A stretch of 52,451 bases of DNA, from positions 1 through 52,451 of the forward strand of contig JAJBTC010000040.1 of assembly GCA_020861095.1 (NCBI GenBank). The letters run 5' to 3'. The notes beneath the pieces are model-generated. The model was given only the letters and a program-made list of their open reading frames with translations. It was not told the origin of the DNA and made no database searches. The translations under genes were made by a program, and so were the position numbers. Source of the stretch: Bacteroides sp. Lineage in GTDB: Bacteria > Bacteroidota > Bacteroidia > Bacteroidales > Bacteroidaceae. Each line of letters opens with the position of its first letter. Position 1 is the stretch's first letter. Below are positions 45,150-52,451 of this stretch, piece after piece.

Positions 45150-47456
45150 TTAATAACTGATCCTGATCCCGGCATAGTAACTGCGTGGCATCGCCGGACC
45201 GTAGATATAGCCGGAATCCCGGTCCGCACCTTTGTCAAAGTCCTTCTGATAGGCATTGAAGATATTCTGTATACCCGCGTTGAGTTGCAATACGGTCGAA
45301 CGGTATACATTGAAGTCATAAGCCACCTTCATCCCTATGTCCCAGAAATCGGGAGTATTCACTGCTACATCCTGATCTATATATCCGGCAAAGTGAGACA
45401 CCAGCATTTTTCCGGTATATGTACCCGAAAGTGCTACAGACAGCGGCTTTACAGGAGTATATGTAGCCGTGAAGTATCCGTACAGATCGGGAGTACGCAT
45501 GATTTTCTTTTCTGCCGGTGCCGCCTGGCTCCATGTTTCGGCCTCATCGTACCGGCTGCGTTGCAGGGTAGCTCCGGCCTGTATCTGCACCTGCGTGAGC
45601 CAGGCTGCTTTTCCTTCGAGGGTCAGTCCCATCACCCTGGCACCGGAACCGTTGCGACGTTCGCGGATCAATACTCCGTCCCGATAGGTATCCGTATCTT
45701 CCAGAACGAACACGTCTTTCAGTCGTGTATAGAATCCTTCGATCAAAAGGTTGAACTGCCAGGCTCCTACCCGCCGATACATATCGGCCGAGACACTGAG
45801 ACTGTGCGATTTTTCCTCTTTCAGGTTCGGATCACGTTCGATCATCGCCACATTACCGCCCACGTTCTCCACATGCAGATCTTCGTCAAACGCCTGGGGA
45901 GCACGAAAGCCGGAAGCATAACTCATACGCAGATTTACATCCGGTGTCGGGTTGAAACGCAGGTTGGCACGCGGACTGAAAATCAGATGATCCATCAGGT
46001 TATGCTTGTCGAAACGTCCGCCAACCAGTATACCCCACCGTTCGTTCTTCCATTCGTTCTGTACAAATGCGCTTCCGATGTTAATGATCTGGTGCAGGTA
46101 ACGCTCGTACCCCCACATATTATCTTCCAGGTTGTCCCGGTTGTACTCGATACCTACCGTCAGATCGGCCGGCATAAAGAAAGCACGGTCAAAGCTCCGG
46201 ATATACTGTGTACCAGCCAGGAAAGTCATATCGGTAGTCTTACCATACGCATTGAGCGGCTCTTCGCCCGGACCGTAATAACTGTCGCGATCTGTATATT
46301 GAGCCGAGGTAAATATACTCATCCGGTGTTTTTCATTGGGTGAGAAATAGTCGAACTTCAATCCACCTCCGTCAATAGAGTGTTCGAGCTGTTCGGCAAT
46401 ATCCGCTTCATGAGGAGGCAGATTGAGTTTATCTCCTCCCCGGCGAAACTCCTGCATGTGGTGATACTCGAAAGTCAGCTTCGAGTAGGTACTTGTCTTC
46501 AAATACGAACGCATACCCACAGTCTGGTTTTTGAGTTTAGGCAGTTCGCTGAATCCGTCTCCATCGGCATCGTAGGCCGAGCGGTGTCTGTTCTGCCCGA
46601 AGATATACAATCCGGCTTTGTGATCGTCTGTTACCAGCGAAGCATTGAGCGAAGTGTTGTTGTCAAACACTCCGCTTGTCCCTATCGAGGTGAGTGTATG
46701 GGCCAGTTCTCCCGAATTGCGCAACGGCTCTTTCGTGATGATATTGATGGTTCCGGCAATGGCCGATGAGCCAAACAGGGCCGATCCTCCTCCACGCATC
46801 ACCTCTACCCGTTCGATCATATTGGCCGGGATCTGTTCCAGACCATATACGCCTGCCAGCGCGCTGAAGATAGGACGCGAGTCGATCAGGATCTGTGTAT
46901 AGGGCCCGTCCAACCCGTTGATACGCACCTGCTGGAAACCGCAGTTCTGGCAATTGGTCTCTACCCGCACTCCCGGCTGGAAGTTGAGTCCTTGTGACAG
47001 CGTGGCTGAGTTGGTCGACTCGAATAGTTTCATATCTATCACATTTACCAACGTGGGAGCCATACGCCGGGTAGTCTCGTTCCGGTTGGCCGACACCACT
47101 ACCCCATCCAGCGCGATGGCATCTTCTTCGATCTCAAAATCCTCTTCCAGGGTAGTCCCTTTCTTCAGGGTCACCGGGCGTTGCACAGTCTTGTAGCCAA
47201 TGGAAGAGACTTCCATTACAAATTCTCCTTCGGGCAGGTTCTTCAGGAAATAGTGCCCCGTAGCATCGGTCACCGTACCAATGGTAGTCCCTCTCAGAGC
47301 AATGGTTATATAAGGAAGGTGTTCACCTGTATGTTTGTCCAACACATGCCCTATGATATTGGCATCCGATCTTTGCAACGGAGCCTGTGAGAACTGAGCA
47401 GAAAGATTGCCTGCGAAGAAGCAAAGCAAAAACAAAATGGAAATGTATTTTTTCAT
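45150..47456 (-). CDS. TonB-dependent outer-membrane receptor
   Basis: A 768-residue receptor. The order is signal peptide (to about 20); carboxypeptidase-like regulatory domain (about 33-110, IIGHVLDKHTGEHLPYITIALRGTTIG); TonB-box-like stretch and plug (ALDGVVVSANRNETTRR, MIERVEVMRGGGSALFGSSAIAGTINIITK); and a 22-strand barrel ending in an aromatic-rich RSYYAGIRISY. Within the plug, ETNCQNCGFQQVRINGLDG has two cysteines (C169, C172) just before the apex, seen in receptors suspected of metal or metallo-ligand binding. The next gene upstream encodes a His-rich membrane protein, which supports metal uptake. Substrate is not identified. Confidence 0.9.
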   Translation of the reverse strand: MKKYISILFLLCFFAGNLSAQFSQAPLQRSDANIIGHVLDKHTGEHLPYITIALRGTTIGTVTDATGHYFLKNLPEGEFVMEVSSIGYKTVQRPVTLKKGTTLEEDFEIEEDAIALDGVVVSANRNETTRRMAPTLVNVIDMKLFESTNSATLSQGLNFQPGVRVETNCQNCGFQQVRINGLDGPYTQILIDSRPIFSALAGVYGLEQIPANMIERVEVMRGGGSALFGSSAIAGTINIITKEPLRNSGELAHTLTSIGTSGVFDNNTSLNASLVTDDHKAGLYIFGQNRHRSAYDADGDGFSELPKLKNQTVGMRSYLKTSTYSKLTFEYHHMQEFRRGGDKLNLPPHEADIAEQLEHSIDGGGLKFDYFSPNEKHRMSIFTSAQYTDRDSYYGPGEEPLNAYGKTTDMTFLAGTQYIRSFDRAFFMPADLTVGIEYNRDNLEDNMWGYERYLHQIINIGSAFVQNEWKNERWGILVGGRFDKHNLMDHLIFSPRANLRFNPTPDVNLRMSYASGFRAPQAFDEDLHVENVGGNVAMIERDPNLKEEKSHSLSVSADMYRRVGAWQFNLLIEGFYTRLKDVFVLEDTDTYRDGVLIRERRNGSGARVMGLTLEGKAAWLTQVQIQAGATLQRSRYDEAETWSQAAPAEKKIMRTPDLYGYFTATYTPVKPLSVALSGTYTGKMLVSHFAGYIDQDVAVNTPDFWDIGMKVAYDFNVYRSTVLQLNAGIQNIFNAYQKDFDKGADRDSGYIYGPAMPRSYYAGIRISY

Positions 47457-47689
47457 TTGTGTATATTCTTAATATAGAAAAAATCAGAAAGAAATGGATG
47501 TATCTATAATGTACGATTGGAAAGACAAATACCCTGATGTGATGCAAATACCAAAATGTCCTGTACCTACCTGAATGTCATCATCCACCTGTAAAGACGC
47601 AAAGAGATTTACGATTTAACGATTGACGATGTACGATTGAAATTACATTTTGTAAATCCCTATACATTACATGTTAGATGCAAACATAC

Positions 47690-47710
47690 GAGACGCACGA
47701 TGTGCGTCTG
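47690..47710. repeat. GAGACGCAC palindrome, copy 5
   Basis: Arms AGACGCAC/GTGCGTCT around GAT, preceded by ATGCAAACATAC, as in copy 3. Confidence 0.72.
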
Positions 47711-48002
47711 AGAGATGTACGTTCTGTATAGATAGGTCTCTGTGGTACAGATCCGGCACACGTATGTGCATGCAATAACTTACCTTTCATCCGGGTATAT
47801 GTTTCCATACACGATACAATCCGGATTTATAGGTATACCGTTTCCATACACCTGTGTTCCCTCCTCTGCCTGATGGAAAATAATTCATCAGATACATATA
47901 TGGGTAATACAGGTATACGTTGGACATACACCGTCCGGATGCCATAGGATTCCGGTACACAGATCGTCCGGATACATGCCCTTAGGATGGAACTACACCG
48001 CG

Positions 48003-48023
48003 GAGACGCACGCCGTACGTCTC
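48003..48023. repeat. GAGACGCAC palindrome, copy 6
   Basis: Arms GAGACGCACG and CGTACGTCTC, with one mismatch, between two AT-rich repeat runs. It is followed by TACACGTGA. Confidence 0.65.
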
Positions 48024-48135
48024 TACACGTGAATGTTTCCAGGTGTCAGCACATTTGTCTTTTCAACGTTCCCTGGCGTTCATGATCCGATAAGGGTCAT
48101 GACGAAGGAAAACTCGTAAATTTGTAAATGGTAAA

Positions 48136-48495
48136 TCAGAAAGGTGGTGCACGTAAAGAAAGGATTCCCCGGAAGCGTCCGAAAGTACCGGCGCAGGGAG
48201 CAGCCAATACCACACAGGTGACGGCAGGGATAAAAAACGGGAGCAGACCTGACAGAAAACCAGCCGTATCCGTCAACACCTGCGAAAGCAGGTGAAGCAA
48301 CTGAAATTCGGCCGAACTGTGACTGTGTTCCGTTCCCCGGTCAAACGGGTGAGAATGTCGGATCGTCACCCCGTTCACCACGTGTGTATGGGTGAAGAGA
48401 GAAATACCTGTCACATAGCCGGCAAAGAGCAAGGGCAGGAATATCTGTATGATATGACGCAAAGTCCGACTCACTGTCTGATCAATTTTCCACAA
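48136..48495 (-). CDS. Small His-rich membrane protein, probably metal-related
   Basis: Up to 119 residues with a TM near 13-34 (IIQIFLPLLFAGYVTGISLF), a His-rich loop (THTHVVNGVTIRHSHPFDRGTEHSHS) and a second TM (about 78-105). Comparable short proteins occur beside TonB-dependent receptors and metal transport genes in Bacteroidetes; a metal-binding role is inferred. The start is unsure: TATCTTTG on the minus strand (48500-48493) is a perfect -7 box but overlaps the ATG at 48495. A GTG at 48474 would lie downstream of the predicted transcript start and keep the first TM. Confidence 0.6.
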   Translation of the reverse strand: MWKIDQTVSRTLRHIIQIFLPLLFAGYVTGISLFTHTHVVNGVTIRHSHPFDRGTEHSHSSAEFQLLHLLSQVLTDTAGFLSGLLPFFIPAVTCVVLAAPCAGTFGRFRGILSLRAPPF

Positions 48496-48619
48496 AGATA
48501 AAAATTATCTTTTACTTAGACAATCCCTATTTATAGGGGTTTATCAGAAAACTTCCTGATCGGAAACCATTGTCTGTTACATTCCCACACCAGACCACCA
48601 CAGGTGTTTTCTACACCGC

Positions 48620-50218
48620 TCAGAGAATAAGACGGGCCATAAACTGGATAAAGAGGATCAGAAAGACCATCGCTATCGGATAGACCGTCGCATACGCAAC
48701 ACTGGGTATATCGCTATCGGTCATGGAGTCGGCCGCGGCAAGTCCGGGCGTACTTGTCATTCCTCCTGTGATCGTACCCAGCAGATCGAGCAAGCTGATC
48801 TTGCAGGCAAAATAGCCAACCAGTACAGCTACTACCATCGGTACCAGCGTAATGATGGCACCTACTCCAAAAAGCAGCCATCCACTATCCCGGAAGGTCT
48901 CTACCAGGTTGGCTCCTGCCGAAGTTCCCACTTCCGCCAGGAAGAGCAGCAAACCCAACTGACGCAACAGCTGATTGGAAGAACCCGACATGGACCACAG
49001 GATGGGCCCCGTCTTCCCGATCGCGCTCAGCACCAGAGCCGTCATCAGAATACCTCCGGTAAGCCCCGGAGAGAAAGAGAAACTATCGCTGAAAGAGATA
49101 TGGATCTGTCCAAACAGTACTCCCAGCACAATCCCCATAGCAATGGGAAAAAAATCGGTATCGGAGAGTTGTTTGGCATTGTTGCCCAACAACCGCGCTA
49201 CTCCCTGCAAGCCCTCTTTCTCCCCTACCACAGTGAGTTTGTCTCCAAACTTCAGTTGCAGCTCCGGATTGGGTGCAAGGTCTATACCGCTGCGTCGCAC
49301 CCGGGTCACTGTACAGCCGAAATTCCGTTGCAGGTTCAGATTGCCCAGACTGCGGTTGATCATGTCTTTCTTGGTCAGCAAAATGGATTCGATCTCCTGC
49401 GATACTTCCAGCGGCAGGTCGCCCTCGATCTGTTCACCTACTAATACCGCCAGCTGCTTCATCGAATCTTCACTTCCTACAGCCTTTATCACATCGTCTT
49501 CATGCAGGACCGTCTGCGCGGTAGGTATCAGTAATTTCTCCCCATGCTTCAGCCGGGAGATCACCGCTCCGGTCATGGCGCGCGCGTTGAGTTGTACCAA
49601 TGTCTTTCCGTATACATTCGGATTGGTGATCCGGAAAAGGGCTGTCTCTAAAGAAGGATACTGCCCCCGGCGTTCCTGTTCCAGACGACGCGCTTCTTTT
49701 TCCAGATCTACCCGTAAGATCCTGGGTAGCAACTTAACAAACAGGATTACCCCGATCACCCCGAACGGATAAGCAATCCCATAGGCAATGGAGGCTAAAG
49801 GCGAATGGGTACTGTCTATAGCTACCGCCAGCCCCGGGGTACTGGTAAGAGCTCCGGCTATCAATCCTACCACACTGGGGGTATCGAGATCGAAGGCATA
49901 CTTCAGTCCGACACCTGTGAGGCAGGCAGAACCCACGATCAGCAAGGTGATGGCTATCAGAGTCTTCCCTTTGCTGCGGAAGGAATCAAAAAATCCCGGA
50001 CCAGCCTGTATGCCGATCGTAAAGATAAAAAGTACCAGCCCGAAGTTGCCCAGTTCTTTAGGGATCGTCACCCCGAAATGTCCAAACAGCAAAGCGATAA
50101 ATATGACAGCGGAAACATCCAATGAAAGTCCTTTGAAACGAATGCGCCCCAGAATAAAGCCGAGGGCTACAATCAGAAAGAGCGCGAAATACGATGAATT
50201 TAAGAGGTCGGTAAACAT
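48620..50218 (-). CDS. AspT/YidE-type antiporter with two RCK_C domains
   Basis: A 532-residue integral membrane protein built from two similar halves of five or so TM segments. Each half holds a duplicated signature: GLIAGALTSTPGLAVAI in the first and GTITGGMTSTPGLAAADS in the second. Between them (about 190-360) are two TrkA-C/RCK_C regulatory domains (AMTGAVISRLKHGEKLLIPTAQTVLHEDDVIKAVG and CTVTRVRRSGIDLAPNPELQLKFGDKLTVVG). The family contains aspartate-alanine exchangers and uncharacterised YidE/YbjL transporters; the substrate here cannot be assigned. A promoter-like TAATTTTG lies about 28 bp upstream. Confidence 0.9.
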   Translation of the reverse strand: MFTDLLNSSYFALFLIVALGFILGRIRFKGLSLDVSAVIFIALLFGHFGVTIPKELGNFGLVLFIFTIGIQAGPGFFDSFRSKGKTLIAITLLIVGSACLTGVGLKYAFDLDTPSVVGLIAGALTSTPGLAVAIDSTHSPLASIAYGIAYPFGVIGVILFVKLLPRILRVDLEKEARRLEQERRGQYPSLETALFRITNPNVYGKTLVQLNARAMTGAVISRLKHGEKLLIPTAQTVLHEDDVIKAVGSEDSMKQLAVLVGEQIEGDLPLEVSQEIESILLTKKDMINRSLGNLNLQRNFGCTVTRVRRSGIDLAPNPELQLKFGDKLTVVGEKEGLQGVARLLGNNAKQLSDTDFFPIAMGIVLGVLFGQIHISFSDSFSFSPGLTGGILMTALVLSAIGKTGPILWSMSGSSNQLLRQLGLLLFLAEVGTSAGANLVETFRDSGWLLFGVGAIITLVPMVVAVLVGYFACKISLLDLLGTITGGMTSTPGLAAADSMTDSDIPSVAYATVYPIAMVFLILFIQFMARLIL

Positions 50219-50245
50219 GAAATCAACAAATTGGTTTCTGTCCGC

Positions 50246-50253
50246 AAAATTAC
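50246..50253 (-). promoter_or_regulatory. Putative -7 box of the AspT/YidE gene
   Basis: TAATTTTG on the minus strand matches TAnnTTTG, giving a leader of about 20 nt; no -33 element was defined. Confidence 0.45.
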
Positions 50254-50660
50254 ATAAAAAAGTAGAGCGGTGAAAGGAAAAATCATCTTATAACGAATTT
50301 AACTCTCTGAACGGCGAAATTCATATCCGCCTCTGTCCCGATGAAAAAACGGGCAATAAGGACCTGTTGTCACTTACCACCCGCCTGTCTGCAAACTTAA
50401 AGAAATAGGGCATGTGAGCATACGGCTCACTATATAGTTTCATGTTGTGAGGTAACCTGCCCGGTACCTCCTTAGCCTTACTATCTGACCGGATTCTACG
50501 ATCTCTCACCCATCAGCCGCGGAGAGATCTTCTCACCCATCAGCCATTACGCCTCAGCAAAAGTACGACTAAAGAAAAAAGATCATATTTCATATGCTAT
50601 GTCATTTAGGTAATCACACGTATATCTATCGTCCTTCTTTCGCAGGATAGAAACAGATCC
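50254..50660. other. Intergenic region with a 15-bp direct repeat
   Basis: No gene is convincing. TCTCACCCATCAGCC occurs at 50504-50518 and again at 50531-50545, and a GTGAGC/GCTCAC hairpin lies at about 50413-50430; either could belong to the end of the lipoprotein transcript. Confidence 0.4.
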
Positions 50661-51449
50661 TCAGAAGGTGAGCAATTCCAATTTCTGTAAAGTATACACC
50701 GCGCCTGCATCCGGATAATCCGCGATAAACTGTTCTGTCACATCTTCCAGCAGCACCACAGGCAACACTTCCGAATTCCTGGTGCCACTGAAATTCCAGG
50801 TAGTCCATACGAAAGTCCTCTTCTTACCATCGATCGTCAGATCATAAAAATAAGTCCCGTATTCCGTACCCTCTTCTCCGTCCGCCAGGTGCCTGGTTAC
50901 GAAATCACCCTCCACAGCATCTTCTCCGAATTTCACCGGATAGATATACACATGGCCTTTCGTAGACTCTTTGTCCGTAAAAACAAACTTATATCCTCCG
51001 CCTTCCTCCGCAGGAATGGTGGAAAGAGCTGTTTGTTCGATAGCCTCCCTTTCGGATTCCTCCGGATCTCCGGTGATAGATACCTGACAACGGCCCACAA
51101 GCATCCGCTGTGTATAATGGTCTACATGTACATCTAAGGAAAGAGAGTTGCCGGAATTGTCCCTTATCACTACCTCCGTATATCCCAGACCCTGTATGTT
51201 AAGTTCGATCTTACCGGAAACGATGCGGGCACCTACCACATCCGGAGCATAGGAAAAAGCAGTATAAGTCCCGTCTCCTCCCGTCAGAGAATAGCTATAG
51301 GTATCCTTTTCGTAGGGATACCACAGATTCAATGTGGTATCTTCCTGATCCGCCAGTCTTATGGCAGGCCATTTATCATCGTCGCAGGCGGTCAGAAACA
51401 CGCCCCATAAACAAACAAAACAGATTCCGGTCCAATGCACATGCTTCAT
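50661..51449 (-). CDS. Lipoprotein of unknown function, paralogue 1
   Basis: A lipoprotein of 262 residues (lipobox LTAC, then DDDKWP). An Ig-like, all-beta first half (LNLWYPYEKDTYSYSLTGGDGTYTAFSY) is followed by an alpha/beta segment (VSITGDPEESEREAIEQTAL) and a beta tail ending in VVLLEDVTEQFIADYPDAGAVYTLQKLELL. It shares order and many strings with the next upstream gene. No known family is recognised; Bacteroidetes genomes often carry such paired lipoproteins. Cell-surface placement is inferred from the Asp-rich start. Confidence 0.75.
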   Translation of the reverse strand: MKHVHWTGICFVCLWGVFLTACDDDKWPAIRLADQEDTTLNLWYPYEKDTYSYSLTGGDGTYTAFSYAPDVVGARIVSGKIELNIQGLGYTEVVIRDNSGNSLSLDVHVDHYTQRMLVGRCQVSITGDPEESEREAIEQTALSTIPAEEGGGYKFVFTDKESTKGHVYIYPVKFGEDAVEGDFVTRHLADGEEGTEYGTYFYDLTIDGKKRTFVWTTWNFSGTRNSEVLPVVLLEDVTEQFIADYPDAGAVYTLQKLELLTF

Positions 51450-51699
51450 AAAGCAAAAGATATGTAGTGTATAATAGTATAAATGTATGGTACCTTTATT
51501 TACTGCATCGGGACACCCGAAATATTTTATTTTCTATCTGTTTTCTTGCTCCGGAGCAGGTTCAACATCCCGACAGGCAGTTTGCTTCCGCCACCCATGA
51601 AGCACATAGAAAAACCGGACAGTAACTCCTTATCGGGTCGCTGTCCGGTCCTGGCTCACACATACTCCCTGAAAGGGATATGCGGAAATGATCCTTTAT

Positions 51700-52451
51700 T
51701 TACTTGTCATCAGAAGCTATCGTCTGCACGGTATAGACTTCTTCCACACCTTCATACTCTTCCTCGAAATCCGCTGTCACATCTTCCAGCAATACTCTGC
51801 TGACTTTTTTCTCAGTCATATGGGCACGGGTAGCTGTAGTTGTTTCCAGGATCAGTGTTCTCACACTCTTATCCAGAGTCAGTTCATAAACCTGACGTTG
51901 GGTTGCTTCCGTTTCTTCTTCCGCTGTCACAGGTACGATCCGGAACTCACCACTTACAGCTTTGTCGCCGAATTTTTCCGCATAGACATTTACCACTCCT
52001 TCCGTACGCGCTTCGTTGGTATAAGTGAATTTATATCCACCCTCTGCCTGTACGAGAATCGTGTTTAACGCTTCTTTCCCGATCTCTTTCTTCTCGTCGT
52101 CTGTGAGTTCTTCTCCTTTGATGGTAACATCCAGTTTTTCTACTACCAGATCCAGCGTAGGATGCGCAACAACTACTTTCAGAACCAATTTATTTTCGGC
52201 TTCGTCGGTTACAGTCACGTCCGCTTTACCAGGTGCTATTGCTTTCATAGCCAGATTTCCTTTAGAATCTATCCCGGCTGTTACCACGTTGGTATCCGAA
52301 CTACTTGCTTCATAAGCTCCCTCCCCACCAGTGAGCTCATAACTGTGAGATTCCGAATCCGGATAATACAAACTAAGATCAGTTCCTTCATAACCCTTTA
52401 AGGAAATAGGCGATACTTTGTCGTCGTTACAAGAGGTTAGGCTAAAGGCAC
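51700..52451 (-). CDS. Lipoprotein of unknown function, paralogue 2 (partial)
   Basis: The frame stays open to the window edge, so the signal-peptide start lies outside. The visible part reads AFSLTSC (lipobox), NDDKVS, then DLSLYYPDSESHSYELTGGEGAYEASSS, parallel to paralogue 1. Shared features continue: VTVTDEAENKLVLKVVV, DVTIKGEELTDDEKKEIGKEALNTILVQAEGGYKFTYT, and the ending VSRVLLEDVTADFEEEYEGVEEVYTVQTI. Its central part is richer in Glu than paralogue 1. Function is unknown. Confidence 0.75.
   Translation of the reverse strand, partial: AFSLTSCNDDKVSPISLKGYEGTDLSLYYPDSESHSYELTGGEGAYEASSSDTNVVTAGIDSKGNLAMKAIAPGKADVTVTDEAENKLVLKVVVAHPTLDLVVEKLDVTIKGEELTDDEKKEIGKEALNTILVQAEGGYKFTYTNEARTEGVVNVYAEKFGDKAVSGEFRIVPVTAEEETEATQRQVYELTLDKSVRTLILETTTATRAHMTEKKVSRVLLEDVTADFEEEYEGVEEVYTVQTIASDDK

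Larger units (their letters stand above)
47457..48135. other. Repeat-rich gap upstream of the receptor
   Basis: It contains AT-rich ATTTACGATT repeats (47606-47645, 48112-48133), the palindromes at 47690-47710 and 48003-48023, and a copy of the composite repeat also seen at 16919-17005. No gene or clear promoter was seen. Confidence 0.6.

Noticed and set aside
50504..50545. 15-bp direct repeat as a CRISPR or attachment site
   Set aside because: Only two copies with a 12-bp spacer, no cas genes and no integrase.

Overview
The window looks like chromosomal DNA from a member of the Bacteroidales, near Parabacteroides or Bacteroides; the genus cannot be fixed from sequence reading alone. The reasons are: promoter -7 boxes of the Bacteroidetes form TAnnTTTG; a trp operon in the order B-E-G-D-C-F-A; many lipoproteins whose cysteine is followed by Asp/Asn-rich residues; fimbrillin (Mfa/FimA-like) genes with DUF3575 and DUF3868 partners; and a TonB-dependent receptor with a carboxypeptidase-like N-terminal domain. 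No rRNA, tRNA, CRISPR array, transposase or phage gene was seen.

Layout. 1-930: a small SymE-like toxin gene behind a strongly folded leader, then a repeat-rich stretch. 933-7357 (minus): a heavy-metal RND efflux operon read as TolC-like outer membrane protein, lipoprotein adaptor, CzcA/CusA pump (broken by a 1-nt frameshift) and an OmpR-type response regulator with no sensor kinase beside it. 7510-8985 (minus): an ECF sigma factor and an HdeD-like membrane protein. 9768-16885 (plus): a trp operon behind a Bacteroidetes promoter, a 19-codon leader peptide with three consecutive Trp codons, and a strong hairpin, that is, a classical attenuator. 17431-18474: type I asparaginase. 19047-21407: a LruC-domain lipoprotein. 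21808-25158 (plus): a compact surface-polysaccharide locus with a receiver protein (frameshifted start), an initiating sugar transferase with a degenerate receiver-like N-terminus, a GT2-like membrane protein and a hexapeptide acyltransferase. 25515-26204: phosphoglycerate mutase. 26555-27857 (minus): a RIC/hemerythrin-type protein overlapping a LuxR-type regulator whose receiver lacks its Asp. 28622-44151 (minus): a ten-gene fimbrial locus starting with DUF3575 and DUF3868 envelope proteins and a DUF5119 lipoprotein, followed by seven fimbrillin-like lipoproteins; one of these carries four tandem modules and two carry GLUG-type C-termini. 45150-48495 (minus): a TonB-dependent receptor and a small His-rich membrane protein, probably for metal handling. 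48620-50218 (minus): an AspT/YidE-type transporter. 50661 to the end (minus): two tandem paralogous lipoproteins, the second cut by the window edge.

Two themes stand out. First, the intergenic DNA is populated by several families of small repeats: perfect palindromes built on GAGACGCAC/GTGCGTCTC; AT-rich runs of ATTTACGATT units; a cluster of CCCACGGCGTGGGA palindromes; and a large inverted pair of diverged repeats (44808-45063) able to fold into a long stem. Second, three separate genes (CzcA-like pump, receiver protein, last fimbrillin) are each interrupted by a single-base change in a homopolymer (A6, A8, G4). This could be sequencing error, phase variation or decay, and the reads would decide it.
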